DNA of 64,000 bases from Albidovulum aestuarii (GCF_029961185.1 NZ_JASBQQ010000001.1:724552-788551), one strand, 5' to 3'. Positions 24,724-35,285 are shown, counted from the first letter of the stretch. The notes: generated from the letters alone by a model not told the origin. Program-made: numbers and translations.

Positions 24724-26466
24724 ATGACCGCATTTCTCGGCGTCGAGCAGTCTGCGACCGGTCGCCGCTGGGTCGGCCCCTCGGTGGAGGCTGACCGTCT
24801 GGCCGAGGCGATGGTGCAGGAAACCGGCCTGCCCATGGCACTTGCCCGCGTGCTCGTGACGCGCGGCGTGGCGCCTGCGGAAGCGTCGGCGTACCTTGAA
24901 CCGCAATTGCGCGACCTCTTGCCCGATCCGCGCAAACTGAAGGACATGGAGGCGGCGGCAAGCCGGTTCCTGAAAGCGGTGAAGGGCCGTGAGAAGATCG
25001 CGGTCTTCGCCGACTACGATGTCGATGGCGGCTCCTCCGCCGCGCTTCTGATCACCTGGCTGCGCGCCATGGGTCGGCAGGCTACACTCTACATTCCCGA
25101 CCGGATCGACGAGGGCTACGGCCCCAACATTCCCGCGATGCAGGCGCTGGCGCGGGATCATGACCTTATCCTCTGTGTCGATTGCGGAACCCTCAGCCAT
25201 GACCCCATCGCAGCGGCGAAGGGGGCAGATGTCGTGGTACTCGACCACCATCTGGGGGCCGAGACCCTGCCCCCTGCCCTTGCCGTGGTGAACCCCAACC
25301 GGCAGGACGAGGATAGCTCGCTCGCCCATCTCTGCGCCGCCTCCGTCGTCTTCCTGCTGCTGGTCGAGGCCAATCGGCAATTGCGCGAGGACGGCGTCAA
25401 GGGGCCCGACCTTATGGCCATGCTCGACCTCGTGGCACTCGCGACCGTCGCCGATGTCGCGCCGCTTGTCGGCGTCAACCGGGCGCTGGTGCGGCAGGGG
25501 CTGAAAGTGATGGCGCGGCGCGAGCGGATCGGGCTGACGAAGCTTTCCGATGTCGCGCGGATGGACCGGGCGCCGACGCCCTATCACCTCGGCTTCCTCC
25601 TCGGGCCCCGTGTCAACGCGGGCGGGCGTATCGGGGCCGCCGATCTTGGCGCGCGGCTGTTGTCCACCGACGACCCGCATGAGGCGACGGCGCTTGCCGA
25701 GCGGCTCGACGCGCTCAACACCGAACGGCGCGAGATCGAGAACCGGGTGCGGGACGCGGCGCTGGCGCAAGCCGAAGCGCGGGGGCTCGACCAGCCCCTT
25801 GTCTGGGCAGCCGATGACGGCTGGCACCCGGGTGTCGTCGGTATCGTCGCGGCAAGGCTGAAGGAGGCGACGAACCGCCCCGCCGTTGTAATCGGTTTCG
25901 AGGGAGAGGAGGGCAAGGGTTCGGGCCGCTCGGTCGAAGGCGTCGATCTTGGCGCTGCGATCCAGCGTCTAGCCGCCGAGGGGCTGCTGGTAAAGGGTGG
26001 TGGCCACAAGATGGCTGCGGGACTGACGGTGAACCGCGACCGGCTGAAGGCGGCGATGGAACGGCTGTCGGATCTGCTCGCCCGGCAAGGTGCGGACCGT
26101 CAGGGCCCGCGAGACCTGCGTCTTGACGGGCTCTTGATGCCCGGCGCCGTGACGCCGGGCCTGATTGAGGAGATCGAGCGCGCAGGCCCCTTTGGTCAGG
26201 GCGCTCCCGCCCCCCGTTTCGCCTTTGCTGATATGGTGATCACTCATGCGCGGCGGGTCGGAGAAAGCCATCTGAAGATCAGTTTCTCCGACGGTATGTC
26301 GGCCCCAATCGACGCCATCGCCTTCGGTGCATTTGACGGTCCCCTCGGTCCCCTTCTCGACAATCACGGCGGCATGCGATTTCACCTTGCAGGGCGGCTT
26401 GAACTGAACCATTGGCAGGGCCGCTCGCGACCGCAGCTCAGGCTGGAAGATGCAGCGCAACGTTGA
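24724..26466 (+). CDS. recJ: Single-stranded-DNA exonuclease RecJ
   Basis: A 580-residue 5'-3' exonuclease used in recombination and mismatch repair. DHH-family motifs are in order: ADYDVDGGSS with DYDVDG at 97-102, CVDCG (151-155), LDHH (173-176) and the DHHA1 motif VKGGGHKMAAGL near residue 425. The C-terminal OB-like domain follows. ATG 24724 is preceded by AGGAGG. Confidence 0.96.
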   Translation: MTAFLGVEQSATGRRWVGPSVEADRLAEAMVQETGLPMALARVLVTRGVAPAEASAYLEPQLRDLLPDPRKLKDMEAAASRFLKAVKGREKIAVFADYDVDGGSSAALLITWLRAMGRQATLYIPDRIDEGYGPNIPAMQALARDHDLILCVDCGTLSHDPIAAAKGADVVVLDHHLGAETLPPALAVVNPNRQDEDSSLAHLCAASVVFLLLVEANRQLREDGVKGPDLMAMLDLVALATVADVAPLVGVNRALVRQGLKVMARRERIGLTKLSDVARMDRAPTPYHLGFLLGPRVNAGGRIGAADLGARLLSTDDPHEATALAERLDALNTERREIENRVRDAALAQAEARGLDQPLVWAADDGWHPGVVGIVAARLKEATNRPAVVIGFEGEEGKGSGRSVEGVDLGAAIQRLAAEGLLVKGGGHKMAAGLTVNRDRLKAAMERLSDLLARQGADRQGPRDLRLDGLLMPGAVTPGLIEEIERAGPFGQGAPAPRFAFADMVITHARRVGESHLKISFSDGMSAPIDAIAFGAFDGPLGPLLDNHGGMRFHLAGRLELNHWQGRSRPQLRLEDAAQR

Positions 26467-26547
26467 TCTTGGTTTTGCGCAAAATTCTACAAAAACCCTC
26501 TTGCGAGTCATCCCGCAACCGCCTAAACACCGCCGCACGCCAAACGT

Positions 26548-26622
26548 GGCCCGTTCGTCTATCGGTTAGGACGCCAGGTTTTCAACCTGGAAAGAGGGGT
26601 TCGATTCCCCTACGGGCTGCCA
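26548..26622 (+). tRNA. tRNA-Glu (anticodon TTC)
   Basis: Full cloverleaf read by eye. The acceptor GGCCCGT pairs with ACGGGCT (one G-T), the anticodon stem CCAGG/CCTGG holds loop TTTTCAA with TTC at 26581-26583, the T loop is TTCGATT in stem AGGGG/CCCCT, and CCA is encoded at 26620-26622. An integrase remnant begins 20 bp downstream on the opposite strand, so its 3' end is a probable attachment site. Confidence 0.96.
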
Positions 26623-26642
26623 CTTCTCCATGTAAGACATTA

Positions 26643-27212
26643 TTATTCATGGGATTTTCCCGCTTTTCCGTCCAGCGCGTCGGATAGGGTGGACACGCTC
26701 GCTAGCTGGGCGAACCCGCTATCTGCCAGTTTCGCCCGGTTCGCCTTCTTTGTGTAAGTGTCAGCCTGCTTCGTATGCTTGTGCGCGAGAAAGGAGGCGA
26801 TCTCCCAATTCGTGGCACCCGCATCTGCAAGCCGAGCAACACCCGCCTTGCGCAATCCATGAAGGGAGCCGGGCACTTTCGCCTCTTTGCAGCGACCTCG
26901 GAACCAATTGTCAAACGTCTCGGGCATGTAACCAATATGACGGGCATCTTGCGTAAGGAACAGAAGCCGGTCTTTCGGCACCTTGGCCAATTCCTCGGCC
27001 AGATCGGGCAAGATCGGCAGGTCAGCCGCCACGGAGGTCTTTGCGCGCCGATAGGCGATGCGCGCCCCGCCCTCGGTTTGGCTGGCGTGCTGCCAACCGA
27101 CGCGACACAAGTCCTGCCGGGATATGCTTGTATTCAGCGCCAGCAAGAGCACAAGACGGGCCTTCGATCCTACCGGATGACGGGCAAGGAAGCGGTCAAC
27201 CTCGGCGTCAGC
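26643..27212 (-). pseudogene. Truncated tyrosine recombinase (integrase), C-terminal part only
   Basis: An open frame of 189 codons after an in-frame TGA at 27213-27215 encodes the catalytic half of a phage-type integrase. The first Arg-box region reads LNTSISRQDLCRVGW, the HxLR box is LHGLRKAGVARLAD, and a late Tyr is in KQADTYTKKANR. The N-terminal core-binding domain is missing. It faces tRNA-Glu at 20 bp distance, the usual geometry for an element integrated in a tRNA. The recombinase is almost certainly inactive. Confidence 0.8.
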
Positions 27213-27460
27213 TCAAGTACCGACCCCATCGGATCTGCGTGATCTTCGCGAGAACCGCCTCAGATCTGCAGTTCAAAGGTCTCAGCATAAACCGCAGAGC
27301 GGAATGCGGGCATTGAACTTGTGAAGCGCGCTAACTGACGACGCTCGCCGGTTGGGAACTTCGGGACTACAAGGAGTTCACAACGACGCTTAACAAGGAC
27401 ATAGTTTCCCAACCTGTCCAAGTGGCGACGCCTCTTGGGCTGTGAATCAGCGGACTTGGA
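27213..27460. other. Non-coding region upstream of the LysR gene
   Basis: About 250 bp between the integrase remnant and the LysR gene. No gene, clear repeat or tRNA copy seen. It probably is residual island sequence plus the LysR promoter. Confidence 0.35.
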
Positions 27461-28354
27461 ATGGCATTCACCCTCAGACAGCTTCAGTTCTTCGTTGCCG
27501 CCGCAGAGCATGGCAGCGTGTCGGGTGCTGCCAAGGCCCTGGCCATCTCACAGTCCTCGGTGACCGAAGCGATAAAGGCGCTGGAAGCCGATCTCGGGAT
27601 CACGCTTTTTGAACGCCGCGCACGCGGGATCGCCATCACCAATGCCGGCCACCAGTTTTTGCGTCACGCCCGGAAGATCCGGGACGACGTGTCGGACGCC
27701 CGCCGCGCCTTCCAGATCGAGGGGGCCGATCGTACGGGGGAGTTGAGGCTCGGGGTTACCTCGCTCGTTGCAGGCTATGGGCTGGCCGAGACCCTGTCGC
27801 GGTTCCGGCGAACCTTTCCCGCAGTGACGATTTCGGCGATCGAGGATTCCGGCGAATATCTCGAACACCTGCTGATCGGGGGCGAGATAGACGTGGCCTT
27901 CCTTCTGGTCTCGAACCTGCACAACCGCCACGCCTTTCAGGTCGAAAGCATCGCGGCCTCGGCCATGCGGCTCTGGCTGCCGCTTGGCCATCCGCTGGCT
28001 GCAAAGGAAGCCATCGAACTTGACGAGGTCGCCCGCGAACCGCTGATCATGCTGTCGCTGGAGGAGATCGAGGAAAGCACCGAACGGCTCATGTCCTCGC
28101 TCGGAGCTCGGCCGGAGGTCGCGTTCCGCACCCGGTCGGTGGAAGCGGTGCGCAGCCTTGTCGCGACCGGCGTCGGGCTCGCCATTCTACCCGACCTGAT
28201 CTACCGGCCATGGTCGCTGGAAGGCGACCGGATCGAGATCCGCGATGTCTCTGGCGATCTGCCAACGGTGCAGGTCGGCATGGCCTGGCGGCGCGGAGCC
28301 CCCCTGTCGGAAATCACCCGAGATTTCGTGCGGCTGGCGCAAAGCTCGTTCTGA
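27461..28354 (+). CDS. LysR-family regulator
   Basis: A 297-residue regulator with winged HTH at residues 4-62 (LRQLQFFVAAAEHGSVSGAAKALAIS begins it) and a LysR substrate domain. It lies 150 bp upstream of, and on the same strand as, the polyamine-type ABC operon, so it is the probable regulator. ATG 27461 has only a weak GGA before it. The effector is likely a polyamine or its breakdown product, by context alone. Confidence 0.88.
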   Translation: MAFTLRQLQFFVAAAEHGSVSGAAKALAISQSSVTEAIKALEADLGITLFERRARGIAITNAGHQFLRHARKIRDDVSDARRAFQIEGADRTGELRLGVTSLVAGYGLAETLSRFRRTFPAVTISAIEDSGEYLEHLLIGGEIDVAFLLVSNLHNRHAFQVESIAASAMRLWLPLGHPLAAKEAIELDEVAREPLIMLSLEEIEESTERLMSSLGARPEVAFRTRSVEAVRSLVATGVGLAILPDLIYRPWSLEGDRIEIRDVSGDLPTVQVGMAWRRGAPLSEITRDFVRLAQSSF

Positions 28355-28503
28355 TTTGAGCCGCTGCACTAGGGATATCGGTAAAACCGATAACACTCTT
28401 CTGAATTTTGAGTTTGCGAAAATCGCGCAGGAGGGCAGACTTTGCCCAATCCGCGAAGACGGAAAATCCGCGCGCGTTAACACAGCAATCAGGGAGAAAT
28501 GGG

Positions 28504-29664
28504 ATGTCCGCACGCTTTCTTGTGACCGCGAGTGCTGCTGCGCTGATCGCCGCGCAGCCTGTTCTGGCGCAGATGGCGACCGAGATCGGCGCCGGTGAGG
28601 GTCAGGTCGATATCGTCGCATGGCCCGGCTACATCGAACGTGGTGAAACCGACGCCGCCTTCGACTGGGTCACGAAGTTCGAGGAGGCCTCGGGCTGCAA
28701 GGTCAACGTCAAGACCGCCAACACATCGGACGAGATGGTGGCGCTTATGAACGAGGGCGGTTTCGACCTCGTCACCGCCTCGGGTGACGCCTCCCTGCGT
28801 CTGATTGCCGGCAAGCGGGTGCAGCCGGTCAATGTGGACCTGATCCCATCCTGGGCTTCGGTTGACGACCGTCTGAAAGACGCACCGTGGCACACGGTCG
28901 ATGGCACCCATTACGGTACGCCCTATATGTGGGGCCCGAACGTGCTGATGTACAACAAGGACGCCTTTGGCGACACGCCGCCGACCTCATGGAACGTGGT
29001 CTTCGAAGAGATGACCCTACCCGATGGACAGTCGAACAAAGGCCGGGTGCAGGCCTATGACGGGCCGATCCACATTGCCGATGCGGCGCAATACCTGATG
29101 GCGCACAAGCCTGAGCTTGGCATCACCTCGCCCTACGAGCTGAACGAGGACCAGTACAAGGCCGCACTCGATCTTCTGCGCGGACAGCGGGAATTGGTGA
29201 ACCGCTACTGGCATGACGCTTTCATCCAGATGGACGACTTCAAGAACGAAGGTGTTGTCGCCTCCGGCTCCTGGCCGTTCCAGGTCAACATCCTGCAAAG
29301 CGAAGGCCAGCCCATCGCCTCGGTCGTGCCCGAGGAAGGGGCCACTGGCTGGGCCGACACGACGATGATGCATGTCGATGCCGCCCATCCGAACTGCGCA
29401 TATATGTGGATGGAGCATTCGCTGGCCTCGAACCTGCAATCCGACCTTTCGGTCTGGTTCGGTGCGGTGCCCTCCGTGCCTGCCGCCTGCTCCGACGGGC
29501 GCGGAATGCAGAACCAGGAAGGCTGCGACGCCAACGGTCTGGCTGATTTCGAGAAGATCCGCTTCTGGACCACGCCGGTCTCCAACTGCTCACAGGGTGA
29601 AGGGGCGTGTGTGCCCTATTACCGCTGGGTCTCTGACTATATCGGCGTGATTGGCGGTCGCTGA
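28504..29664 (+). CDS. Polyamine-type ABC transporter substrate-binding protein (PotD-like)
   Basis: A 386-residue periplasmic binding protein. Signal peptide: MSARFLVTASAAALIAAQPVLAQ type with cleavage after about residue 22. The mature part has VDIVAWPGYIERG near the start, typical of PotD/PotF-like proteins, and YGTPYMWGPNVLMYNKDAFG. It captures putrescine, spermidine or a related amine for the following ATPase and permeases. ATG 28504 follows GGGAG. Several Cys residues near the C-terminus are unusual and may form disulfides. Confidence 0.88.
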   Translation: MSARFLVTASAAALIAAQPVLAQMATEIGAGEGQVDIVAWPGYIERGETDAAFDWVTKFEEASGCKVNVKTANTSDEMVALMNEGGFDLVTASGDASLRLIAGKRVQPVNVDLIPSWASVDDRLKDAPWHTVDGTHYGTPYMWGPNVLMYNKDAFGDTPPTSWNVVFEEMTLPDGQSNKGRVQAYDGPIHIADAAQYLMAHKPELGITSPYELNEDQYKAALDLLRGQRELVNRYWHDAFIQMDDFKNEGVVASGSWPFQVNILQSEGQPIASVVPEEGATGWADTTMMHVDAAHPNCAYMWMEHSLASNLQSDLSVWFGAVPSVPAACSDGRGMQNQEGCDANGLADFEKIRFWTTPVSNCSQGEGACVPYYRWVSDYIGVIGGR

Positions 29665-29758
29665 TCCCGACCGGGGCCTTCCGGCCGTTGTCTCCATCCG
29701 GCGAGGGTAAGTGTGGCACGGATCGCCACCACTCAACCCGCATTTTCCCTTCGCACTT

Positions 29759-29781
29759 CCCTCCCCCAACAAGGGGGAGGG
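29759..29781 (+). terminator. Hairpin between binding-protein gene and ABC ATPase gene
   Basis: CCCTCCCCC pairs with GGGGGAGGG around AACAA, a 9-bp stem in the 157-bp gap after the potD-like gene. Without a T run it is better placed as an attenuator or an mRNA 3' stabiliser that favours binding-protein output. Confidence 0.55.
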
Positions 29782-29821
29782 GTCCGATGAAGAACGCCGC
29801 CCTTGCATCTCGGAATAGCCA

Positions 29822-30814
29822 ATGTCCTACGCCGTAGAATTCGATCACGTCTCGCGCCATTTCGGCACGGTCCGCGCCGTGGACAACGTCTCTATCGCCA
29901 TTGAGGAAGGTGGTTTCTTTGCCATGCTCGGCCCGTCCGGATCGGGCAAAACCACCTGCCTGCGGCTGATTTCGGGCTTTGAGCGGCCTACGGCGGGTCA
30001 TGTCCGTATCTTCGGCGAAACCTCGGAAGATCTGCCGCCGAACCGCCGCCCGGTGAACACGGTTTTTCAGGACTACGCGCTTTTTCCCCATCTGAGCGTG
30101 CGCGACAACGTCGCCTACGGGCTGATGGTTCAGGGCATCGACAAACGAACGCGCCACGCCCGCGCGGAAGAGATGCTCGCACTCGTCAAGCTTGACAGCT
30201 ACGGAGACCGCAAGCCTGCGCAGCTATCCGGCGGGCAACGCCAGCGGGTGGCGCTGGCCCGTGCGCTGGTGAACCACCCGCGTGTCCTTCTGCTCGACGA
30301 ACCCCTCGGCGCGCTTGACCTCAAGCTGCGCGAGGCGATGCAGGACGAGCTGAAGGCGCTGCAACGGCAATTGGGTATCACCTTCGTCTTCGTCACCCAT
30401 GACCAGGGTGAGGCGCTGTCGATGGCCGACCGCGTCGCTGTCTTCAACGATGGACGTATCGTGCAGGAAGGCAGCCCCGAGGATATCTACCAGCGCCCCC
30501 GCACACGTTTCGTCGCGGATTTCGTGGGCTCGGCCAACGTCCTCTCGCCAGCGCTCAGCCGCAGGGCGGGTGGGCCGGAGGCGTGGCACAGCCTGAGGGC
30601 AGAGGCGATGGAAGCGATCGAAGGCGGATCGGGCAGGCTTTCGGGAACCGTCACCACGGTCCGCTACCTTGGCGCCGTCAAGCGGGTCACAGTGGATGTG
30701 GGCGGCGACGAACTTACCGTGGCCATTCCCGCCGGTCAGGATGCCCCTGCCGAAGGCGCAACCGTCGGACTGAACTGGACGGCCACCGCAATGCACCGGA
30801 TGGAGGGAGCGTGA
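29822..30814 (+). CDS. Polyamine-type ABC transporter ATPase (PotA-like)
   Basis: A 330-residue ATPase. Walker A GPSGSGKTT is at 37-45, the Q-loop in NTVFQDYALFPH, the signature LSGGQRQRVALARAL, Walker B VLLLDEPLGALD and the H-loop VTHDQ. A C-terminal TOBE domain (about 250-330) marks the PotA/MalK-like group. Its TGA overlaps the permease ATG by one base (TGATG). Confidence 0.93.
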   Translation: MSYAVEFDHVSRHFGTVRAVDNVSIAIEEGGFFAMLGPSGSGKTTCLRLISGFERPTAGHVRIFGETSEDLPPNRRPVNTVFQDYALFPHLSVRDNVAYGLMVQGIDKRTRHARAEEMLALVKLDSYGDRKPAQLSGGQRQRVALARALVNHPRVLLLDEPLGALDLKLREAMQDELKALQRQLGITFVFVTHDQGEALSMADRVAVFNDGRIVQEGSPEDIYQRPRTRFVADFVGSANVLSPALSRRAGGPEAWHSLRAEAMEAIEGGSGRLSGTVTTVRYLGAVKRVTVDVGGDELTVAIPAGQDAPAEGATVGLNWTATAMHRMEGA

Positions 30815-31740
30815 TGGAGGCTGTCCGACCCGGCATCGCCGCGCGTCTGTCCGACCTCTTCTGGAGGCGACCGGGAGCGCTTTTGCTGGTCCTCCTGATC
30901 CCGCCGCTTCTCTGGCTCGGCGTTATCTATATCGGCTCGCTCGCAGCACTTCTGGTGCAGAGTTTCTTTTCCATCGATGAGTTTTCGGGCCTCATCAATT
31001 ACGAGTTCACGCTGAAGACCTATGCCGAACTGCTGCGCCCGGCGAATTTCGACATCATCCTGCGCACAACGCTGATGGCCGCCGCCGTCACCCTCGCCGC
31101 CGCGGTCATCGCCTTCCCCATCGCCTATTATGCAGCACGCTTCGCCAAGGGGCATATGAAGGCGCTTTTCTATCTCGGCGTGATGCTGCCTTTGTGGTCG
31201 AGCTATCTGGTCAAGGTCTATGCGTGGAAGCTGATCCTCGCCAAAGAGGGTATCCTGACCTGGGCCGTCGATGGAGTGGGCGCAAGTGCAGCCCTGAACG
31301 CCATCCTTGCCCTGCCGGTCATTGGCGGGGGCTCGCTATCGGTCAGCTATATCGGCACCTTCCTTGTCTTTCTCTATGTCTGGCTGCCCTTCATGATCCT
31401 GCCGGTTCAGGCAGCGCTGGAACGGGTGCCCGCGAACCTTCTCGAGGCGTCGAACGACCTTGGTGCGCGGCCCGGCCAGACCTTGCGGCATGTGATCCTG
31501 CCGCTCGCCATGCCGGGGATCATCGCGGGCTCGATCTTCACCTTCTCGCTGACTTTGGGCGACTACATCATCCCCCAGATCGTTGGCTCGTCGCGGCTTT
31601 TCATCGGGCAGGCGGTCTATGCCCATCAGGGCACAGCCGGGAATATCCCGCTGGCCGCCGCCTTCGCGGTCGTGCCCATCGTGATCATGGGACTCTATCT
31701 CTGGATGGCCAAACGACAGGGGGCGTTCGATGCACTCTGA
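30814..31740 (+). CDS. Polyamine-type ABC permease (PotB-like)
   Basis: A 308-residue inner-membrane permease with six or so segments and the EAA loop [25 protein letters not shown]-type motif before the last segments. The N-terminal periplasmic loop ([22 protein letters not shown]) is typical of PotB. ATG 30814 follows GGAGGGAG and overlaps the ATPase stop, so expression is coupled. Confidence 0.92.
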   Translation: MEAVRPGIAARLSDLFWRRPGALLLVLLIPPLLWLGVIYIGSLAALLVQSFFSIDEFSGLINYEFTLKTYAELLRPANFDIILRTTLMAAAVTLAAAVIAFPIAYYAARFAKGHMKALFYLGVMLPLWSSYLVKVYAWKLILAKEGILTWAVDGVGASAALNAILALPVIGGGSLSVSYIGTFLVFLYVWLPFMILPVQAALERVPANLLEASNDLGARPGQTLRHVILPLAMPGIIAGSIFTFSLTLGDYIIPQIVGSSRLFIGQAVYAHQGTAGNIPLAAAFAVVPIVIMGLYLWMAKRQGAFDAL

Positions 31741-32536
31741 CCGCGCGCCCATCGCATTGCAGATCGCGGCCTTCGCGGGGCTTGCCTTCCTGCACCTGCC
31801 CCTCTTGCTGATCTTCGTCTATGCCTTCACCACCGAGGACCGGTCCTATCAGTGGCCGCCCCCGGGCCTGACGCTGAAATGGTTCGCCGTCACCTGGAAC
31901 CGGCCCGATGTTTGGGCGGCGCTCGGTTTGTCGCTGAAGGTCGCCGCGATTTCGACGGTGGTCGCGATGGTGCTCGGCACGCTCTGCGCCGCCGCCGTCA
32001 GCCGCGCGAAGTTCTTCGGGCGCGAGGCGGTGTCACTTCTGGTCATCCTGCCTATCGCGCTGCCCGGCATCATCACCGGCATCTCGCTGCGCTCGGCCTT
32101 CAGCCTGGGCGAGATCCCTTTTTCCACTCTGACCATCGTGCTGGGTCACGCCACCTTCTGCATCGTCGTCGTCTACAACAACGCGGTCGCGCGGTTCCGG
32201 CGGCTTTCGGGGTCCCTCATCGAGGCTTCTGCCGATCTCGGCGCGAATGGGTTCCAGACTTTCCGGCACGTGATCCTGCCGAATATCTCGACCGCGCTAC
32301 TGGCGGGCGGGATGCTGGCCTTCGCGCTTTCCTTCGACGAGGTGATCGTGACGACCTTCACCGCCGGTCAGCAGCAGACCCTGCCGATCTGGATGCTGGA
32401 GGAACTGGTGCGGCCTCGCCAGCGGCCCGTGACCAACGTCGTGGCGATGGTCGTCGTTCTTGTGACTTTCCTGCCCATTCTGGGCGCCTATTACCTGACC
32501 CGCGGCGGCACCGACACCGCCGGGGGCGGCAAATGA
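31730..32536 (+). CDS. Polyamine-type ABC permease (PotC-like)
   Basis: A 268-residue permease with the EAA loop [20 protein letters not shown] and [13 protein letters not shown], diagnostic for PotC-type subunits. It begins inside the end of the PotB-like gene (11-bp overlap). Together with its partner it forms the membrane channel of the importer. Confidence 0.92.
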   Translation: MHSDRAPIALQIAAFAGLAFLHLPLLLIFVYAFTTEDRSYQWPPPGLTLKWFAVTWNRPDVWAALGLSLKVAAISTVVAMVLGTLCAAAVSRAKFFGREAVSLLVILPIALPGIITGISLRSAFSLGEIPFSTLTIVLGHATFCIVVVYNNAVARFRRLSGSLIEASADLGANGFQTFRHVILPNISTALLAGGMLAFALSFDEVIVTTFTAGQQQTLPIWMLEELVRPRQRPVTNVVAMVVVLVTFLPILGAYYLTRGGTDTAGGGK

Positions 32537-32558
32537 TCCGACCTGCGAGGTATCTGAC

Positions 32559-33983
32559 ATGGACACTGAATTCCTGATCAACGGCACGTTCACCGGCGGC
32601 ACCGGCGCCGCAGAGGCGATCCTCAATCCGCGCACGGGCGAGACGATCCTCGACCTGCCGGAAGCTTCGGCCGATCAGGTCGAGGCCGCCGTCGCTGCCG
32701 CGAATGAGGCTTTCGACGGCTGGTCGCGCACCACCCCCGCCGAACGCTCGACGGCACTGCTGCGCATCGCCGACCGGATCGAAGCCGATGCCGAGGCATT
32801 CGGCGCGCTCGAGGCGCAGAATTGCGGTAAACCGATCAATGCCGCCATCGGCGACGAGGTTCCCGCCATCGTCGACACCTACCGCTATTTCGCGGGCGCA
32901 GTGCGCAATATGCATGGGCCCTTGGCCGGTGAATACATGGAAGGCTTCACCTCGATGATCCGCCGCGATCCGGTCGGCGTCGTCGCCTCGGTCGCGCCCT
33001 GGAACTATCCGGCGATGATGATGGCGTGGAAGCTGGCGCCCGCGCTTGCGGGCGGCAATACCGTGGTCTTCAAGCCTTCAGAACAAACTCCGCTGACGGC
33101 GCTGAAACTCGCGCGCATACTCGCCGAGGAACTCCCGAAGGGCGTGGTGAACGTCATCACCGGGCGGGGCGAGACGGTGGGCAATACGCTCGTCACCCAT
33201 CCCGGCATCGACATGATCTCGCTGACGGGCGATGTGGCGACGGGCAAGAAGATGCTTCAGGCCGCGGCGAAATCGGTCAAGCGGACGCATCTGGAACTGG
33301 GCGGCAAGGCCCCCGTCATCGTCTTCGATGACGCCGATCTGACCGAGGTGGTGGAGGGAATCCGCGCCTTCGGCTATTACAATGCCGGGCAGGATTGCAC
33401 CGCCGCCTGCCGCATCTACGCATCCGAAAAGACCTATGAAAACCTCGTCGCCGATCTGACCTCTGCCGTCAGCGGCATCGCCTACGCGCAGGCGGATGAC
33501 ACCACGAACGAGATCGGCCCCCTCATCTCGGCCCGCCAGCGCGACCGGGTGGCAAGCTTCGTCGAGCGTGCGCGCGAGTTGAAGCATATCGAAATCACCA
33601 CGGGCGGCAGGACGCATGGCGATAACGGCTTCTATTACACGCCAACGGTCATTGCCGGCGCACGTCAGGAAGACGAGATCGTCCAGCGTGAAGTCTTCGG
33701 GCCGGTCGTCTCGGTCACACCGTTCAAAGAGGTCGATCAGGCCGTTCAGTGGGCCAATGACAGCGACTACGGCCTCGCCTCATCCATCTGGACCAGGGAT
33801 ATCGGCCGCGCCATGTCCACAGCGGCCCGGCTGCGCTACGGCTGCACTTGGGTGAACACGCATTTCATGCTGGTGAACGAGATGCCGCATGGCGGGCTGA
33901 AAAGCTCGGGCTACGGCAAGGATATGTCGATGTATGCACTCGAGGATTACACAGTGGTGCGGCATGTGATGGTGAAGCACTAA
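32559..33983 (+). CDS. Aldehyde dehydrogenase, probably gamma-aminobutyraldehyde dehydrogenase
   Basis: A 474-residue NAD-dependent aldehyde dehydrogenase. Active-site residues are Asn149 (PWNYP), Glu246 (LELGGK) and Cys280 (GQDCTAAC). Overall sequence, notably GYYNAGQDC and the [16 protein letters not shown] ending, fits 4-aminobutyraldehyde dehydrogenases. It follows the polyamine transporter by 22 bp, so it should oxidise the aminoaldehyde made from imported putrescine. The amine oxidase or transaminase that would precede it is not in the window. Confidence 0.88.
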   Translation: MDTEFLINGTFTGGTGAAEAILNPRTGETILDLPEASADQVEAAVAAANEAFDGWSRTTPAERSTALLRIADRIEADAEAFGALEAQNCGKPINAAIGDEVPAIVDTYRYFAGAVRNMHGPLAGEYMEGFTSMIRRDPVGVVASVAPWNYPAMMMAWKLAPALAGGNTVVFKPSEQTPLTALKLARILAEELPKGVVNVITGRGETVGNTLVTHPGIDMISLTGDVATGKKMLQAAAKSVKRTHLELGGKAPVIVFDDADLTEVVEGIRAFGYYNAGQDCTAACRIYASEKTYENLVADLTSAVSGIAYAQADDTTNEIGPLISARQRDRVASFVERARELKHIEITTGGRTHGDNGFYYTPTVIAGARQEDEIVQREVFGPVVSVTPFKEVDQAVQWANDSDYGLASSIWTRDIGRAMSTAARLRYGCTWVNTHFMLVNEMPHGGLKSSGYGKDMSMYALEDYTVVRHVMVKH

Positions 33984-34394
33984 CCGTTCAGCCCCGGCAT
34001 CCGGACCGACACGACTCAAGTCGCACTCCGTTTTTTGCCTGTAAGACCGCCGAGGGTTGGGCAGGCTCGGCGGGTGTCGTCTTGGCATCTGCTGACTGAC
34101 ACAAGGAAATACAGTTCCTCCCCACTCCAGAACCTCCACTGAGCTCGGATCACGGGAGTGGAGCGAGTGTGCAGAAATACGCGCTGCGCTACGGCATGAC
34201 ACGTGTGAAGCGGAGGACAGCTTTGGGCCGATCACGGATCGCCGTTTGGTCGCTGGTCGTGTTTCTTTCGCGACGGCGAGCGCGGGTCTGATCACCGAGG
34301 CAGCCTGTTCGCGCAGCCAAGGTCGGCAATGCGGAGTGGGGCCGCAGCATCACGATCACCCGCTAAATGTCCGTTCTGGACCGGGAACATAGCC
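33984..34394. other. Intergenic region with hairpin and repeat copy A
   Basis: About 410 bp between convergent genes. It contains a hairpin CCGCCGAG/CTCGGCGG (34047-34054 with 34066-34073) that may terminate the polyamine operon, and copy A of an intergenic repeat at 34184-34230. No gene seen. Confidence 0.5.
34184..34230 (+). repeat. Intergenic repeat, copy A
   Basis: A 47-bp segment running from CTGCGCT to CTTTGGGCCG. It matches copy B (37187-37233) at about 39 of 47 positions with no gaps and in the same orientation. It lies on the left side of the AraC/SDR/SDR cassette. Confidence 0.65.
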
Positions 34395-35285
34395 TCAATC
34401 GGCAGACTCAAGCTCGCGGTCTTGCCGGGGCGATTTGCCAAACTTGCGCGAGTATTCTCGCGAGAATTGTGCTGAGCTTTCATAGCCGACAGCAAAAGCG
34501 ATTTCTGAAACCTTGGCGCTGCTCGTCCGCAGGTTGTCTCTGGCCGTCAGCAAGCGCAGGTCTTTCTGGTATTGAAGCGGCGACGTTCCGGTCACCGCTT
34601 TGAACTGCTCGAAGAACGATGAGTTACTCATCCCGACCCGATGAGCCAATTCCCCTACTACGATGGCTTCCTGCAGATTTGCCTGAATATCCCGCGTTGC
34701 CAGATAGATGCGGCTGGCGGTGCTTTCATGCCAGAGTAGTCGTTGAAGGACCTGAGCATGTTGCCCGATCAGGAGCCGAGCGTGAATCTCGCGGGCCGTG
34801 ATCGAACCCAACAACAGCCGCGTCTCTTGGTTCTCGCATTGAAGGTAGTAACGGAAAAGCGCGTCGTCCAAGCCGGGATCGGTGTCACACAGGCAGATCG
34901 AGAACGGATCGGAGGACGGTCCGTTCAAGACAGGAGGTACCGCAGGGGCTAACGACCTGAGAAGATCGAGATCAAGAGGAAACACCAGCGCCGTGTAGGG
35001 CGCCTCGGGGGTGGCCTCTGTGACCCGCGAGATCACGGGCAGAGTATGGCTGACGATCAGCGACTGCCCGGCTCGGACACTCAGTGTCTTGGCGCTGGAC
35101 CCCACCTGCTTTGCCCCTTGCAAGACCAAACAGAGCAGGGGCCGATAAACGGTCGCATTCAGGTCCGTCGTCGCGTGATGCCGCAGCAGGTGGGTGCCGC
35201 TGTGCGCATGATGGACTGCGCCCTCAGCGACGCCTGCCTGATCGAGCAACGCTGTAACTTGCGACAACAGGTTTCGGCTGTTCAT
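34395..35285 (-). CDS. AraC-family regulator
   Basis: A 296-residue regulator. The N-terminal AraC_N-type domain contains YRPLLCLVLQGAKQV; the C-terminal double HTH runs from about residue 195 (LAHRVGMSNSSFFEQFKAVT) to SEIAFAVGYESSAQFSREYSR. ATG 35285 is 8 bp after GGAGG; longer starts are possible but unsupported. It is divergent from two SDR genes, a frequent arrangement where the AraC protein activates the reductases in response to an aldehyde or similar signal. Confidence 0.88.
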   Translation of the reverse strand: MNSRNLLSQVTALLDQAGVAEGAVHHAHSGTHLLRHHATTDLNATVYRPLLCLVLQGAKQVGSSAKTLSVRAGQSLIVSHTLPVISRVTEATPEAPYTALVFPLDLDLLRSLAPAVPPVLNGPSSDPFSICLCDTDPGLDDALFRYYLQCENQETRLLLGSITAREIHARLLIGQHAQVLQRLLWHESTASRIYLATRDIQANLQEAIVVGELAHRVGMSNSSFFEQFKAVTGTSPLQYQKDLRLLTARDNLRTSSAKVSEIAFAVGYESSAQFSREYSRKFGKSPRQDRELESAD

